From NCBI RefSeq assembly GCF_014647975.1, contig NZ_BMQF01000020.1, positions 1-64,000 of the forward strand: a stretch of DNA of 64,000 nucleotides. The letters run 5' to 3'. The stretch is from Streptomyces fumigatiscleroticus. GTDB taxonomy: Bacteria > Actinomycetota > Actinomycetes > Streptomycetales > Streptomycetaceae. This document shows, piece after piece, positions 41,030 to 49,551 of the stretch. The translations under genes were made by a program, and so were the position numbers. Position 1 is the first letter of the stretch; every line of letters begins with the position of its first letter. Under the pieces are notes generated by a model, which was not told the DNA's origin, made no database searches, and worked only from the letters and a program-made list of their open reading frames with translations.

Positions 41030-42259
41030 TCAGCCGCCGAACTCCTGGAGACCCTTCAGCGCCTGGTCCAGCAGCGCCTGACGGCCCTGGAGCTCCTGCT
41101 CCAGCTTGTCGGCCCGGGCGGTGTTGCCCTGGGCACGCGCCTGCTCGATCTGGCCCCTCAGCTTGTCCACGGCGGCCTGGAGCTGACCGGTCAGACCCTC
41201 GGCACGCGCGCGTGCCTCCGGGTTGGTCCGGCGCCACTCGGCCTCCTCGGCCTCCTGGATCGCCCGCTCCACCGCGTGCATCCGGCCCTCGACCTTGGGC
41301 CGGGCGTCGCGCGGCACATGGCCGATGGCCTCCCAGCGCTCGTTGATCGAACGGAACGCGGCACGGGTCGCCTTCAGGTCCGTGACCGGCAGCAGCCGCT
41401 CGGCCTCCTCGGCCAGCTCCTCCTTGAGCTTGAGGTTCTCGGCCTGCTCGGCGTCGCGCTCGGCGAACACCGAGCTGCGGGCGGCGAAGAACACGTCCTG
41501 GGCGCCGCGGAAGCGGTTCCACAGGTCGTCCTCGTACTCGCGCTGGGCGCGGCCCGCGGCCTTCCACTCGGCCATCAGCTCGCGGTAGCGCGCCGCCGTC
41601 GGACCCCAGTCCGTCGAGCCCGACAGCGCCTCGGCCTCGGCGACCAGCCGCTCCTTGATCCGGCGGGCGTCCTCGCGCTGCGCGTCCAGCTGAGCGAAGT
41701 GCTGCTTGCGCCGCTTGGAGAACGCGGACCGGGCGTGCGAGAACCGGTGCCAGAGCTCGTCGTCGGACTTGCGGTCCAGACGCGGCAGCCCCTTCCAGGT
41801 GTCCACCAGGGCCCGCAGCCGCTCACCGGCCGCCCGCCACTGGTCGGACCGGGCCAGCTCCTCGGCCTCGGCGACCAGCTCCTCCTTGGCCCTGCGGGCC
41901 TCGTCGGACTGCTTCGCCCGCTGCGCCTTGCGCTCCTCGCGGCGCGTCTCCACCAGCTGCACGAGCTGGTCCAGCCGGGCCCTCAGGGCGTCCAGATCAC
42001 CGACCGCGTGGTGCGCGTCGACCTGCTCCCGGAGGTGGTCGATCGCTGCCTGGGCGTCCTTGGCCGAGAGGTCGGTGGTCCTCACCCGTCGTTCGAGGAG
42101 GCCGATCTCGACAACCAGGCCCTCGTACTTGCGCTCGAAGTAGGCCAGCGCCTCCTCGGGGGAGCCCGCCTGCCAGGAACCGACGACCTGCTCGCCGTCG
42201 GCCGTACGCACGTACACGGTCCCCGTCTCGTCGACGCGGCCCCACGGGTCGCTGCTCAC
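41030..42259 (-). CDS. DUF349-repeat coiled-coil protein
   Basis: A 409-residue, highly charged helical protein with three DUF349 repeats of about 70 residues, each with a W...G....D..LW.RF..A...F...R pattern (for example DTWKGLPRLDRKSDDELWHRFSHARSAF). The last 40 residues are a heptad-like coiled coil. Function unknown; related proteins are conserved in actinobacteria. The GTG at 42259 follows GGAGGAGG. Confidence 0.86.
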   Translation of the reverse strand: MSSDPWGRVDETGTVYVRTADGEQVVGSWQAGSPEEALAYFERKYEGLVVEIGLLERRVRTTDLSAKDAQAAIDHLREQVDAHHAVGDLDALRARLDQLVQLVETRREERKAQRAKQSDEARRAKEELVAEAEELARSDQWRAAGERLRALVDTWKGLPRLDRKSDDELWHRFSHARSAFSKRRKQHFAQLDAQREDARRIKERLVAEAEALSGSTDWGPTAARYRELMAEWKAAGRAQREYEDDLWNRFRGAQDVFFAARSSVFAERDAEQAENLKLKEELAEEAERLLPVTDLKATRAAFRSINERWEAIGHVPRDARPKVEGRMHAVERAIQEAEEAEWRRTNPEARARAEGLTGQLQAAVDKLRGQIEQARAQGNTARADKLEQELQGRQALLDQALKGLQEFGG

Positions 42260-42394
42260 AGCGCCTCCTCCACATGATGCCTGCGGAGGGTTCGGGCACC
42301 CCCGGGCATCGTCCACAGTTTCGTCACGGCCAACATAGGCGACCGGCGGGCGGCCTGTCCGCATCCCGCGCGACCGAAATTTCGCACTTGGCGG

Positions 42395-43216
42395 TCAGGA
42401 TTTCGTGACCGTCGCCTTGTTGATCACGACCGTCGCGTTGGGGGCCCCGTCACCGGCGCCCGTGCTCTCACCCGCGGCGGCGATCTTCTTCAGCACCTTC
42501 ATGCCCGCGTCGGAGACCGTACCGAACGGCGTGTAGCTGGGCGGCAACTGGCTGTCCTGGTAGACGAGGAAGAACTGGCTGCCGCCGCTGTGCGCCTGAC
42601 CGGTGTTGGCCATCGCGACCGTGCCCGCCGGGTAGACGTTGTCCTTCAGGCTTTTGTCCTTCAGGTTCTCGTCCGGGATCGTGTAGCCGGGGCCGCCGCT
42701 GCCGCTGCCCGTCGGGTCGCCGCACTGGAGCACGTAGATGCCGCTGGTGGTGAGCCGGTGGCACTTGGTGTGGTCGAAGTAGCCCTTGCCGGCGAGGAAG
42801 TCGAAGGAGTTGACCGTGTGCGGAGCCGCGGACGCCTTCATCGCGACGTCTATCTCACCGCAGGTCGTCGCCAGCTTCAGCGTGTACTTCGCCGACTTGT
42901 CGATGGACATCGCCGGCTCCTTCTTCCAGGTCGCCGTCTTGGCCTTGCCCGAGGCGGCCTTGTCGCAGGGGTCCGGCGCCTTGCTGGTCGCCGAGGCGCT
43001 CGGGGTGACCTCCGCGCTCGCGTTGGTCTTGTCGTCGTCGTCCTTCAGGACGCCGGTCGTGTACAGCGCGAGGCTGCCCACGAGGACGACACCGAGCACC
43101 GACGCGATCACCGAGTTCCGCACCCGCGCCTTGCGCCGGGCGGCGGTGCGCCGTTGCTGCTGCCGCAAGAACTTCTCCCGGGCGAGCTGACGCCGCCGCT
43201 GTTCCTGGCTGACCAC
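42395..43216 (-). CDS. Membrane-anchored cyclophilin-type peptidyl-prolyl isomerase
   Basis: A 273-residue protein: a very basic N-terminus (MVSQEQRRRQLAREKFLRQQQRRTAARRKARVRN begins the chain), one membrane helix (about 35-53), a Ser/Ala/Asp linker and an extracellular cyclophilin domain (HTVNSFDFLAGKGYFDHTKCHRL, GSQFFLVYQDSQLPPSYTPFG). It should help fold exported proteins at the outer face of the membrane. Some active-site positions differ from cyclophilin A, so activity is likely but untested. GTG start with GGAGAG upstream. Confidence 0.88.
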   Translation of the reverse strand: MVSQEQRRRQLAREKFLRQQQRRTAARRKARVRNSVIASVLGVVLVGSLALYTTGVLKDDDDKTNASAEVTPSASATSKAPDPCDKAASGKAKTATWKKEPAMSIDKSAKYTLKLATTCGEIDVAMKASAAPHTVNSFDFLAGKGYFDHTKCHRLTTSGIYVLQCGDPTGSGSGGPGYTIPDENLKDKSLKDNVYPAGTVAMANTGQAHSGGSQFFLVYQDSQLPPSYTPFGTVSDAGMKVLKKIAAAGESTGAGDGAPNATVVINKATVTKS

Positions 43217-43331
43217 CGGGTTCTCTCCTCATGCGTCTGGTATGCCGTCCGGTACGCGCGCGTGCTGTGAACCGACCGCTTGCGTGTGCCCCGTACCGTA
43301 TATGGGTTCGCTGAGGAAACGGCACCGCCGG

Positions 43332-43337
43332 TAGGCT
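43332..43337 (+). promoter_or_regulatory. Candidate -10 box of the metallo-hydrolase/hisS unit
   Basis: TAGGCT lies 60 nt before the GTG of the metallo-hydrolase in the region divergent from the cyclophilin gene. Confidence 0.4.
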
Positions 43338-43396
43338 CTGACCATGGGCGCGGCCCATGCGCAAGCCCACCCGAACCGACACAACGAAGGACGATC

Positions 43397-44107
43397 GTGC
43401 TCATTGCCGGGTTCCCCGCCGGGGCCTGGGGGACGAACTGTTATCTCGTCGCCCCCGCCGCCGGTGAGGAGTGCGTGATCATCGACCCGGGCCACCAGGC
43501 GGCCCCGGGCGTCGAGGAAGCACTGAAGAAGCATCGGCTCAAGCCCGTCGCCGTCGTCCTGACCCACGGCCACATCGACCACGTGGCCTCGGTGGTCCCG
43601 GTGTGCGGCGCGCATGACGTGCCCGCCTGGATCCACCCGGCCGACCGGTACATGATGAGCGACCCCGAGAAGGGGATCGGCCGTTCCATCGGGATGCCGC
43701 TGCTGGGCGAGCTGACGGTGGGGGAGCCGGACGACGTCAAGGAGCTCACGGACGGCACCAGGCTGGAGCTGGCCGGGCTGGAGCTCACCGTCTCGCACGC
43801 GCCGGGCCATACCAAGGGGTCGGTGACCTTCGGCCTGCCCGAGGCGGCGGACGTCCCGCCGGTGCTGTTCTCGGGCGACCTGCTGTTCGCCGGCTCCATC
43901 GGACGCACCGACTTCCCCGGTGGCTCCATGGAGGACATGCTCGAGTCCCTGGCCCGCGTGGTCCTGCCGCTCGACGACTCCACCGTGGTGCTGCCCGGTC
44001 ACAACGAGTACACGACCATCGGCCAGGAGCGCGCCACCAACCCTTATCTGCGGCAGGTGGCCGCCGGCCCGGGAGCGGACCTGAACGCTCCCCGACGAGG
44101 AATGTGA
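43397..44107 (+). CDS. Metallo-beta-lactamase-fold hydrolase (glyoxalase II-like)
   Basis: A 236-residue metallo-hydrolase with the metal motif LTHGHIDHV, a downstream His in SHAPGHTKGS, the bridging Asp in LFSGDLLFAGSIGRTDFPGG and a final His in VLPGHNEYTTIGQER. These are all expected for the glyoxalase II/YcbL subgroup. The substrate is probably a thioester such as lactoyl-thiol, which in actinomycetes could be mycothiol-based; that is inference. It is coupled to hisS by a GTGA overlap. Confidence 0.9.
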   Translation: MLIAGFPAGAWGTNCYLVAPAAGEECVIIDPGHQAAPGVEEALKKHRLKPVAVVLTHGHIDHVASVVPVCGAHDVPAWIHPADRYMMSDPEKGIGRSIGMPLLGELTVGEPDDVKELTDGTRLELAGLELTVSHAPGHTKGSVTFGLPEAADVPPVLFSGDLLFAGSIGRTDFPGGSMEDMLESLARVVLPLDDSTVVLPGHNEYTTIGQERATNPYLRQVAAGPGADLNAPRRGM

Positions 44108-45381
44108 CGAGACCTTCCGTGAGCACTTTCCAGGCGCCCAAGGGCACCTACGACCTGATCCCCCCGGACTCCGCCACGTACCTGGCGGTCCGCGAGGCGA
44201 TCGCCGCTCCGCTGCGCAACTCCGGCTACGGCTACATCGAGACGCCCGGCTTCGAGAACGTCGAGCTGTTCGCGCGCGGCGTCGGCGAGTCCACCGACAT
44301 CGTGACCAAGGAGATGTACGCCTTCGAGACCAAGGGCGGCGACCGGCTCGCCTTGCGCCCCGAGGGCACCGCCTCCGTCCTGCGCGCGGCCCTGGAGGCC
44401 AACCTGCACAAGCAGGGCAACCTCCCGGTCAAGCTCTGGTACTCGGGCTCGTACTACCGCTACGAGAAGCCGCAGAAGGGCCGTTACCGCCACTTCTCCC
44501 AGGTCGGCGCCGAGGCGATCGGCGCGGAGGACCCGGCGCTGGACGCCGAGTTGATCATCCTCGCCGACCAGGCGTACCGCTCGCTGGGCCTGAGGAACTT
44601 CCGCATCCTGCTCAACTCCCTGGGCGACAAGGAGTGCCGCCCGGTCTACCGCGCCGCCCTCCAGGACTTCCTGCGCGGCCTGGACCTGGACGAGGAGACG
44701 CTGCGCCGCGCGGAGATCAATCCGCTGCGCGTCCTGGACGACAAGCGCCAGGACGTCCAGAAGCAGCTGGCGGACGCCCCCCTCCTGCGGGACTACCTCT
44801 GCGACGCCTGCAAGGCGTACCACGAGGAGGTCCGCGAGCTGATCACCGCGGCGGGCGTGACCTTCGAGGACGACCCGAAGCTGGTGCGCGGCCTGGACTA
44901 CTACACCCGGACCACCTTCGAGTTCGTCCACGACGGCCTGGGCTCGCAGTCCGCGGTGGGCGGCGGCGGCCGCTACGACGGCCTGTCCGAGATGATCGGC
45001 GGCCCCGCGCTGCCGTCCGTCGGCTGGGCCCTCGGCGTCGACCGCACCGTGCTCGCCCTCCAGGCGGAGGGCGTCGAGCTGGAACTGCCCGCCACCACCA
45101 GCGTCTTCGCGGTCCCGCTCGGCGACGAGGCCCGCCGGGTCCTGTTCGCCAAGGTCACCGAGTTGCGCAAGGTCGGCATCGCGGCGGACTTCTCCTACGG
45201 CGGCAAGGGGCTCAAGGGCGCCATGAAGAACGCCAACCGCAGCGGCGCCCGCTACACGCTCGTGGCCGGCGAACGCGATCTCGCCGAGGGCGTCGTCCAG
45301 CTCAAGGACATGGACTCCGGCGAGCAGACGGCGATCGGCGTCAACGAGATCGTGGCGGAGCTGGAGTCCCGGCTGGGCTGA
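44104..45381 (+). CDS. hisS: Histidyl-tRNA synthetase
   Basis: A class II synthetase of 425 residues. Motif 1 lies around IETPGFENVELFARGVGEST, motif 2 in LWYSGSYYRYEKPQKGRYRHFSQVGAEAIG, the histidine loop in LVRGLDYYTRTTFEFVHDGLG, motif 3 in GGRYDGL...GWALGVDR. The C-terminal anticodon domain is complete. GTG 44104 (overlapping the previous gene) and GTG 44119 (MSTFQAPKGTYD) are both possible starts; the second is nearer the family norm, the first has the better ribosome binding site. Confidence 0.95.
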   Translation: MTRPSVSTFQAPKGTYDLIPPDSATYLAVREAIAAPLRNSGYGYIETPGFENVELFARGVGESTDIVTKEMYAFETKGGDRLALRPEGTASVLRAALEANLHKQGNLPVKLWYSGSYYRYEKPQKGRYRHFSQVGAEAIGAEDPALDAELIILADQAYRSLGLRNFRILLNSLGDKECRPVYRAALQDFLRGLDLDEETLRRAEINPLRVLDDKRQDVQKQLADAPLLRDYLCDACKAYHEEVRELITAAGVTFEDDPKLVRGLDYYTRTTFEFVHDGLGSQSAVGGGGRYDGLSEMIGGPALPSVGWALGVDRTVLALQAEGVELELPATTSVFAVPLGDEARRVLFAKVTELRKVGIAADFSYGGKGLKGAMKNANRSGARYTLVAGERDLAEGVVQLKDMDSGEQTAIGVNEIVAELESRLG

Positions 45382-45527
45382 GCGACCGCTCGGGCGCCGG
45401 GTGCGGTACGAGCACCCGGCGCCTCGTCCGTATCTCCTTATGCACAGCCAACAGCCAACCCACGCCCGCGTACGGCACAATGGCCCTGCCCGAAGCAGCT
45501 TCACTCCCTAGTGACGGAACCGGCGTG

Positions 45528-46190
45528 ATGAGCAAGACGACAGTCAAGGACGTCTCCACCGTGCCCGAGCCCACGCCCCAGCCCGATGTCGCGACGCCGC
45601 GCTCCGAGGGCGGCAGCCGTGCCTTCGCCCTGCTGCTGGTGATCACCGGCGCGGCCGGGCTGCTCGCCGCGTGGGTCATCACGATCGACAAGTTCAAGCT
45701 GCTGGAAGCCAAGGTCGCGGGCACGACCTTCACCCCGGGGTGCAGCCTCAACCCGGTCGTCTCCTGCGGCAGCGTCATGGAGAGCAAGCAGGCCGCCGCC
45801 TTCGGCTTCCCCAACCCGATGCTCGGGCTGGTCTGCTACGGCATCGTCATCTGCGTCGGCATGAGCCTGCTCGCCCGGGCCCGGTTCCCGCGCTGGTACT
45901 GGCTCACCTTCAACGCGGGCACGCTGTTCGGCGTCGGCTTCTGCACCTGGCTCCAGTTCCAGTCGCTGTACCGGATCAACGCGCTGTGCCTGTGGTGCTG
46001 CCTGGCCTGGGTCGCCACGATCGTCATGTTCTGGTACGTGACCTCCTTCAACGTCCGCAAGGGCTTCCTGCCCGCGCCGGGCTGGCTCAAGGGCTTCTTC
46101 GGCGAGTTCACCTGGGTCCTGCCCGTGATGCACATCGGCATCATCGGCATGCTGATCCTGACCCGCTGGTGGGACTTCTGGACCAGCTGA
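45528..46190 (+). CDS. Vitamin K epoxide reductase (VKOR) family protein
   Basis: A 220-residue membrane protein with four to five helices and the VKOR cysteines: the loop pair Cys72/Cys80 in CSLNPVVSCGSVM and the CLWC active centre (Cys154, Cys157). In actinobacteria VKOR replaces DsbB, reoxidising an extracellular DsbA-like partner with quinone as acceptor. No partner is adjacent. The ATG at 45528 is preferred; an ATG at 45480 would add 16 residues. Confidence 0.92.
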   Translation: MSKTTVKDVSTVPEPTPQPDVATPRSEGGSRAFALLLVITGAAGLLAAWVITIDKFKLLEAKVAGTTFTPGCSLNPVVSCGSVMESKQAAAFGFPNPMLGLVCYGIVICVGMSLLARARFPRWYWLTFNAGTLFGVGFCTWLQFQSLYRINALCLWCCLAWVATIVMFWYVTSFNVRKGFLPAPGWLKGFFGEFTWVLPVMHIGIIGMLILTRWWDFWTS

Positions 46191-46233
46191 CAGCCCCCGC
46201 CGGGTTGTCAGTGCGGTGATTTAGGGTTTCAGT

Positions 46234-47589
46234 GTGGAGCCCGACCTGTTCACCGCCGCAGCAGAAGAACGCCAGGAGAAGGAACCGGCCAGCAGCCCCC
46301 TGGCGGTCCGGATGCGCCCGCGCACCCTCGACGAGGTGGTGGGCCAGCAGCACCTGCTGAAGCCCGGTTCACCGCTGCGCCGCCTGGTCGGCGAGGGCGC
46401 CGCCGGCCCCGCCGGCCCCTCCTCGGTGATCCTCTGGGGCCCGCCCGGCACCGGCAAGACCACCCTGGCGTACGTCGTCTCCAAGGCCACCAACAAGCGC
46501 TTCGTGGAGCTGTCGGCGATCACCGCGGGCGTCAAGGAGGTCCGCGCGGTCATCGACGGCGCCCGCCGCGCCGTCGGCGGGTACGGCAAGGAGACCGTCC
46601 TCTTCCTCGACGAGATCCACCGCTTCAGCAAGGCCCAGCAGGACTCCCTGCTCCCGGCGGTCGAGAACCGCTGGGTGACGCTGATCGCGGCGACGACGGA
46701 GAACCCGTACTTCTCGGTGATCTCCCCCCTCCTCTCCCGCTCCCTCCTCCTCACCCTCGAACCGCTCACCGACGACGACGTGCGCGGTCTGCTCCGCCGC
46801 GCCCTCACCGACGAGCGCGGCCTGAAGGGCGCCGTCACCCTCCCCGAGGACGCCGAGGACCACCTGCTGCGCATCGCCGGCGGCGACGCCCGCCGGGCCC
46901 TGACCGCCCTGGAGGCCGCCGCCGGTGCCGCGCTCGACAAGGGCGGGACGGAGATCGGCCTGAAGACCCTGGAGGAGACGGTCGACCGGGCCGCCGTGAA
47001 GTACGACCGGGACGGCGACCAGCACTACGACGTGGCCAGCGCCCTGATCAAGTCCATCCGCGGCTCGGACGTCGACGCCGCCCTGCACTATCTGGCCCGG
47101 ATGATCGAGGCCGGCGAGGACCCCCGCTTCATCGCCCGCCGTCTGATGATCTCCGCCAGCGAGGACATCGGCCTGGCCGACCCGAACGCGCTGCCCATCG
47201 CGGTCGCCGCCGCCCAGGCCGTCGCCATGATCGGTTTCCCCGAGGCAGCCCTCACCCTCAGCCACGCCACCATCGCCCTCGCCCTGGCCCCCAAGTCCAA
47301 CGCCGCGACCACCGCGATAGGCGCCGCCCTGGACGACGTACGCAAGGGACTGGCCGGGCCCGTCCCGCCGCATCTGCGCGACGGCCACTACAAGGGCGCC
47401 GCCAAGCTGGGCCACGCGCAGGGGTACGTGTACCCGCACGACCTGCCCGAGGGCATCGCCGCCCAGCAGTACGCGCCGGACGCCCTGAAGGACCGCGAGT
47501 ACTACACGCCGACCCGGCACGGCGCCGAGGCCCGGTACGCGGACGCGGTGGAGTGGACCAGGAAGCACCTCGGTCGCAGACGGTCCTGA
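46234..47589 (+). CDS. rarA: Replication-associated recombination protein RarA (MgsA)
   Basis: A 451-residue AAA+ ATPase of the clamp-loader type: Walker A in LWGPPGTGKTTLAYVV, Walker B in VLFLDEIHRFSKAQQDSLLPAVE, sensor 1 in LIAATTENPYFSV, and the RarA-specific tetramerisation domain (HYDVASALIKSIRGSDVDAALHYLARMIEAGEDPRFIARRLMI). It acts at stalled forks. TAGGGT (46222-46227) is 7 bp before the GTG, so the transcript is probably leaderless. Confidence 0.95.
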   Translation: MEPDLFTAAAEERQEKEPASSPLAVRMRPRTLDEVVGQQHLLKPGSPLRRLVGEGAAGPAGPSSVILWGPPGTGKTTLAYVVSKATNKRFVELSAITAGVKEVRAVIDGARRAVGGYGKETVLFLDEIHRFSKAQQDSLLPAVENRWVTLIAATTENPYFSVISPLLSRSLLLTLEPLTDDDVRGLLRRALTDERGLKGAVTLPEDAEDHLLRIAGGDARRALTALEAAAGAALDKGGTEIGLKTLEETVDRAAVKYDRDGDQHYDVASALIKSIRGSDVDAALHYLARMIEAGEDPRFIARRLMISASEDIGLADPNALPIAVAAAQAVAMIGFPEAALTLSHATIALALAPKSNAATTAIGAALDDVRKGLAGPVPPHLRDGHYKGAAKLGHAQGYVYPHDLPEGIAAQQYAPDALKDREYYTPTRHGAEARYADAVEWTRKHLGRRRS

Positions 47590-47597
47590 GCACCCTG

Positions 47598-47937
47598 TAG
47601 ACTCGCTCGGAGTGCTGCGTCCCGTGTCCGGCTCCGGTCGGCGCCTCAGGCGGGACATCCAGCCGGATCCGATGATCGTGTATCCGACGATCGTGTATCT
47701 GATGATCGCGTGTCTGACGATCCAGGAGCGTCGCGCACCGTCGTAGGTGTCGCGGGCAGCCCACCACCACCCGGAGTTCCGGGACCGGTCGGTGGGCCGT
47801 TCGTGTGCTGCACGTATGTGCCCAGACCAGGGGAGCGGCTGCCTGGCACGTCCCTCGTGGACCTGCCGGGATTCCCCGGCTGCGGATGCGACCTCCCGTA
47901 ACCCTGAGGCAGCCGGATCAAGGAATAAGGAAAAGAA
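47598..47937 (+). promoter_or_regulatory. rpsD promoter and long 5' leader with 15-bp repeats
   Basis: TAGACT at 47598-47603 is a likely -10, giving a leader of about 325 nt. The leader contains three and a half copies of GA(T/C)GATCG(T/C)GT(A/G)TC(C/T) (47670-47722), then GC-rich segments with several possible hairpins. No gene is visible. Leaders of ribosomal protein S4 genes are binding sites for S4 in other bacteria, so autogenous control is a reasonable hypothesis. Confidence 0.5.
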
Positions 47938-48552
47938 GTGGCGAACCAGTCCCGCCCCAAGGTCAAGAAGTCGCGTGCCCTCGGCATCGCGCTGACCCCG
48001 AAGGCCGTCAAGTACTTCGAGGCCCGTCCCTACCCGCCGGGCGAGCACGGCCGCGGCCGCAAGCAGAACTCGGACTACAAGGTCCGTCTGCTGGAGAAGC
48101 AGCGCCTGCGCGCTCAGTACGACATCTCCGAGCGCCAGCTGGTCCGCGCCTACGAGCGCGCGTCCAAGGTCCAGGGCAAGACCGGTGAGGCCCTGATCGT
48201 GGAGCTGGAGAAGCGCCTCGACGCGCTGGTCCTGCGTTCGGGCATCGCCCGCACGATCTACCAGGCCCGCCAGATGGTCGTCCACGGCCACATCCAGGTC
48301 AACGGCAAGAAGGTCGACAAGCCGTCCTTTGTCGTCCGTCCCGACGACGTGGTGCAGGTCCGCGACCGCAGCAAGGACAAGACGCTCTTCCAGATCGCCC
48401 GTGAGGGCGGCTTCGCCCCCGACGGCGAGACCCCGCGCTACCTCCAGGTGAACCTCAAGGCCCTGGCGTTCCGCCTGGACCGCGAGCCGAACCGCAAGGA
48501 GATCCCGGTGATCTGCGACGAGCAGCTCGTCGTCGAGTACTACGCCCGCTGA
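47938..48552 (+). CDS. rpsD: Ribosomal protein S4
   Basis: A 204-residue 30S assembly protein that binds 16S rRNA directly. The S4 RNA-binding domain is RLDALVLRSGIARTIYQARQMVVHGHIQVNGKKVDKPSF. The N-terminal region has no cysteines, so this is the zinc-free (C-) form. The gene stands alone and not in the alpha operon, as is usual for Streptomyces. AAGGAA lies before the GTG. Confidence 0.97.
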   Translation: MANQSRPKVKKSRALGIALTPKAVKYFEARPYPPGEHGRGRKQNSDYKVRLLEKQRLRAQYDISERQLVRAYERASKVQGKTGEALIVELEKRLDALVLRSGIARTIYQARQMVVHGHIQVNGKKVDKPSFVVRPDDVVQVRDRSKDKTLFQIAREGGFAPDGETPRYLQVNLKALAFRLDREPNRKEIPVICDEQLVVEYYAR

Positions 48553-48577
48553 CACCGGCCGGACGCAGTCCTCTCAG

Positions 48578-48629
48578 CCCGCCGTCTCCCCGCCCTCCCG
48601 GGCGGGCGAGGCGGCGGGTTCCCGTTTTT
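48578..48629 (+). terminator. Terminator of rpsD
   Basis: A nested GC stem (CCCGCCGTCT with AGGCGGCGGG, inner CCGCCC with GGGCGG) is followed by CCCGTTTTTC. This is a good intrinsic terminator 25 bp after the stop. Confidence 0.8.
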
Positions 48630-48679
48630 CCGGGGCCGCCGGCAGGGGAATCCGGTACGGAGCCCCGCTCCCGGCGCGA

Positions 48680-48685
48680 TAGGCT
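48680..48685 (+). promoter_or_regulatory. Candidate -10 box of the DUF948-alaS operon
   Basis: TAGGCT is about 60 nt upstream of the DUF948 start, between the rpsD terminator and the next gene. Confidence 0.4.
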
Positions 48686-48746
48686 CGGAGCACTGTTTTT
48701 TCATGGTTCCGATGTTCACTGCACGTTTTCAGGGAGCGGGTGCACA

Positions 48747-49193
48747 GTGTCCGGTGGAGAGGTGGCCGGGATCCTGGTGGCCGTCTTCTGGGCGATCCTG
48801 GTCTCCTTCCTCGCCGTCGCCCTGGTGAGGCTGGCCCAGACGCTCAAGGCGACCACCAAACTCGTGGCGGACGTGACCGACCAGGCCGTCCCGCTGCTGG
48901 CCGACGCCTCCGCGGCGGTGCGCTCCGCGCAGACGCAGATCGACCGGGTGGACGCGATCGCCTCCGACGTCCAGGAGGTCACGTCGAACGCCTCCGCGCT
49001 GTCGACCACCGTCGCCTCCACCTTCGGCGGCCCCCTGGTCAAGGTCGCGGCCTTCGGCTATGGCGTCCGGCGGGCCCTGAGCGGCCGCCGGGAGGACGTG
49101 CCCGTCAAGACGCCGAGGCGTACCGTGATCGTGGGCCGCACCGTACCGGCCGCACGGCGGGAGAAGCGGAACGCCCGGGGAAAGAGGGACTGA
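48747..49193 (+). CDS. DUF948 single-span membrane protein
   Basis: A 148-residue protein with an N-terminal helix (VAGILVAVFWAILVSFLAVALVRLAQTL), a long amphipathic stretch resembling a signalling or chemoreceptor-like coiled coil (LVADVTDQAVPLLADASAAVRSAQTQIDRVDAIASDVQEVTS), and a basic tail. This is DUF948. Function unknown. In actinobacteria it commonly precedes alaS with a second small protein, as here. Confidence 0.85.
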   Translation: MSGGEVAGILVAVFWAILVSFLAVALVRLAQTLKATTKLVADVTDQAVPLLADASAAVRSAQTQIDRVDAIASDVQEVTSNASALSTTVASTFGGPLVKVAAFGYGVRRALSGRREDVPVKTPRRTVIVGRTVPAARREKRNARGKRD

Positions 49194-49200
49194 CCCAGCG

Positions 49201-49551
49201 ATGTTCCGCCGTACGTTCTGGTTCACCTCCGGCGTCGCCGCCGGCGTGTGGGCCACCACCAAGGTCAATCGCAAGCTGCGCCGGCTGACCCCCGAGAGCC
49301 TCGCCGCGACCGCCGCGAACAAGGCGATCGACGCCGGTCAGCGCCTCAAGGACCGCGCGGTGGAATTCGCCGTCGACGTCCGCGACAACATGGCCCGGCG
49401 GGAGGCCGAACTGGGCGACGCGCTGGGGCTGAACGCCCCCGTCGACCCCGAACTCCCTGCGCCCCGGCGGTACGCCGCCATCGAGAACCGCACCAACCCG
49501 AAGTACGCCGACAGGACGGCGCACTCGTACAACCGGAATGAGGACCACTGA
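49201..49551 (+). CDS. DUF6167-type small protein
   Basis: A 116-residue protein beginning MFRRTFWFTSGVAAGVWATTKVNRKLRRL, a short hydrophobic N-terminus followed by a helical region and a polar tail. It belongs to the family always found between DUF948 and alaS in Streptomyces (DUF6167, from memory). Function unknown. It starts 7 bp after DUF948 and overlaps alaS by 1 bp (TGATG). Confidence 0.8.
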   Translation: MFRRTFWFTSGVAAGVWATTKVNRKLRRLTPESLAATAANKAIDAGQRLKDRAVEFAVDVRDNMARREAELGDALGLNAPVDPELPAPRRYAAIENRTNPKYADRTAHSYNRNEDH

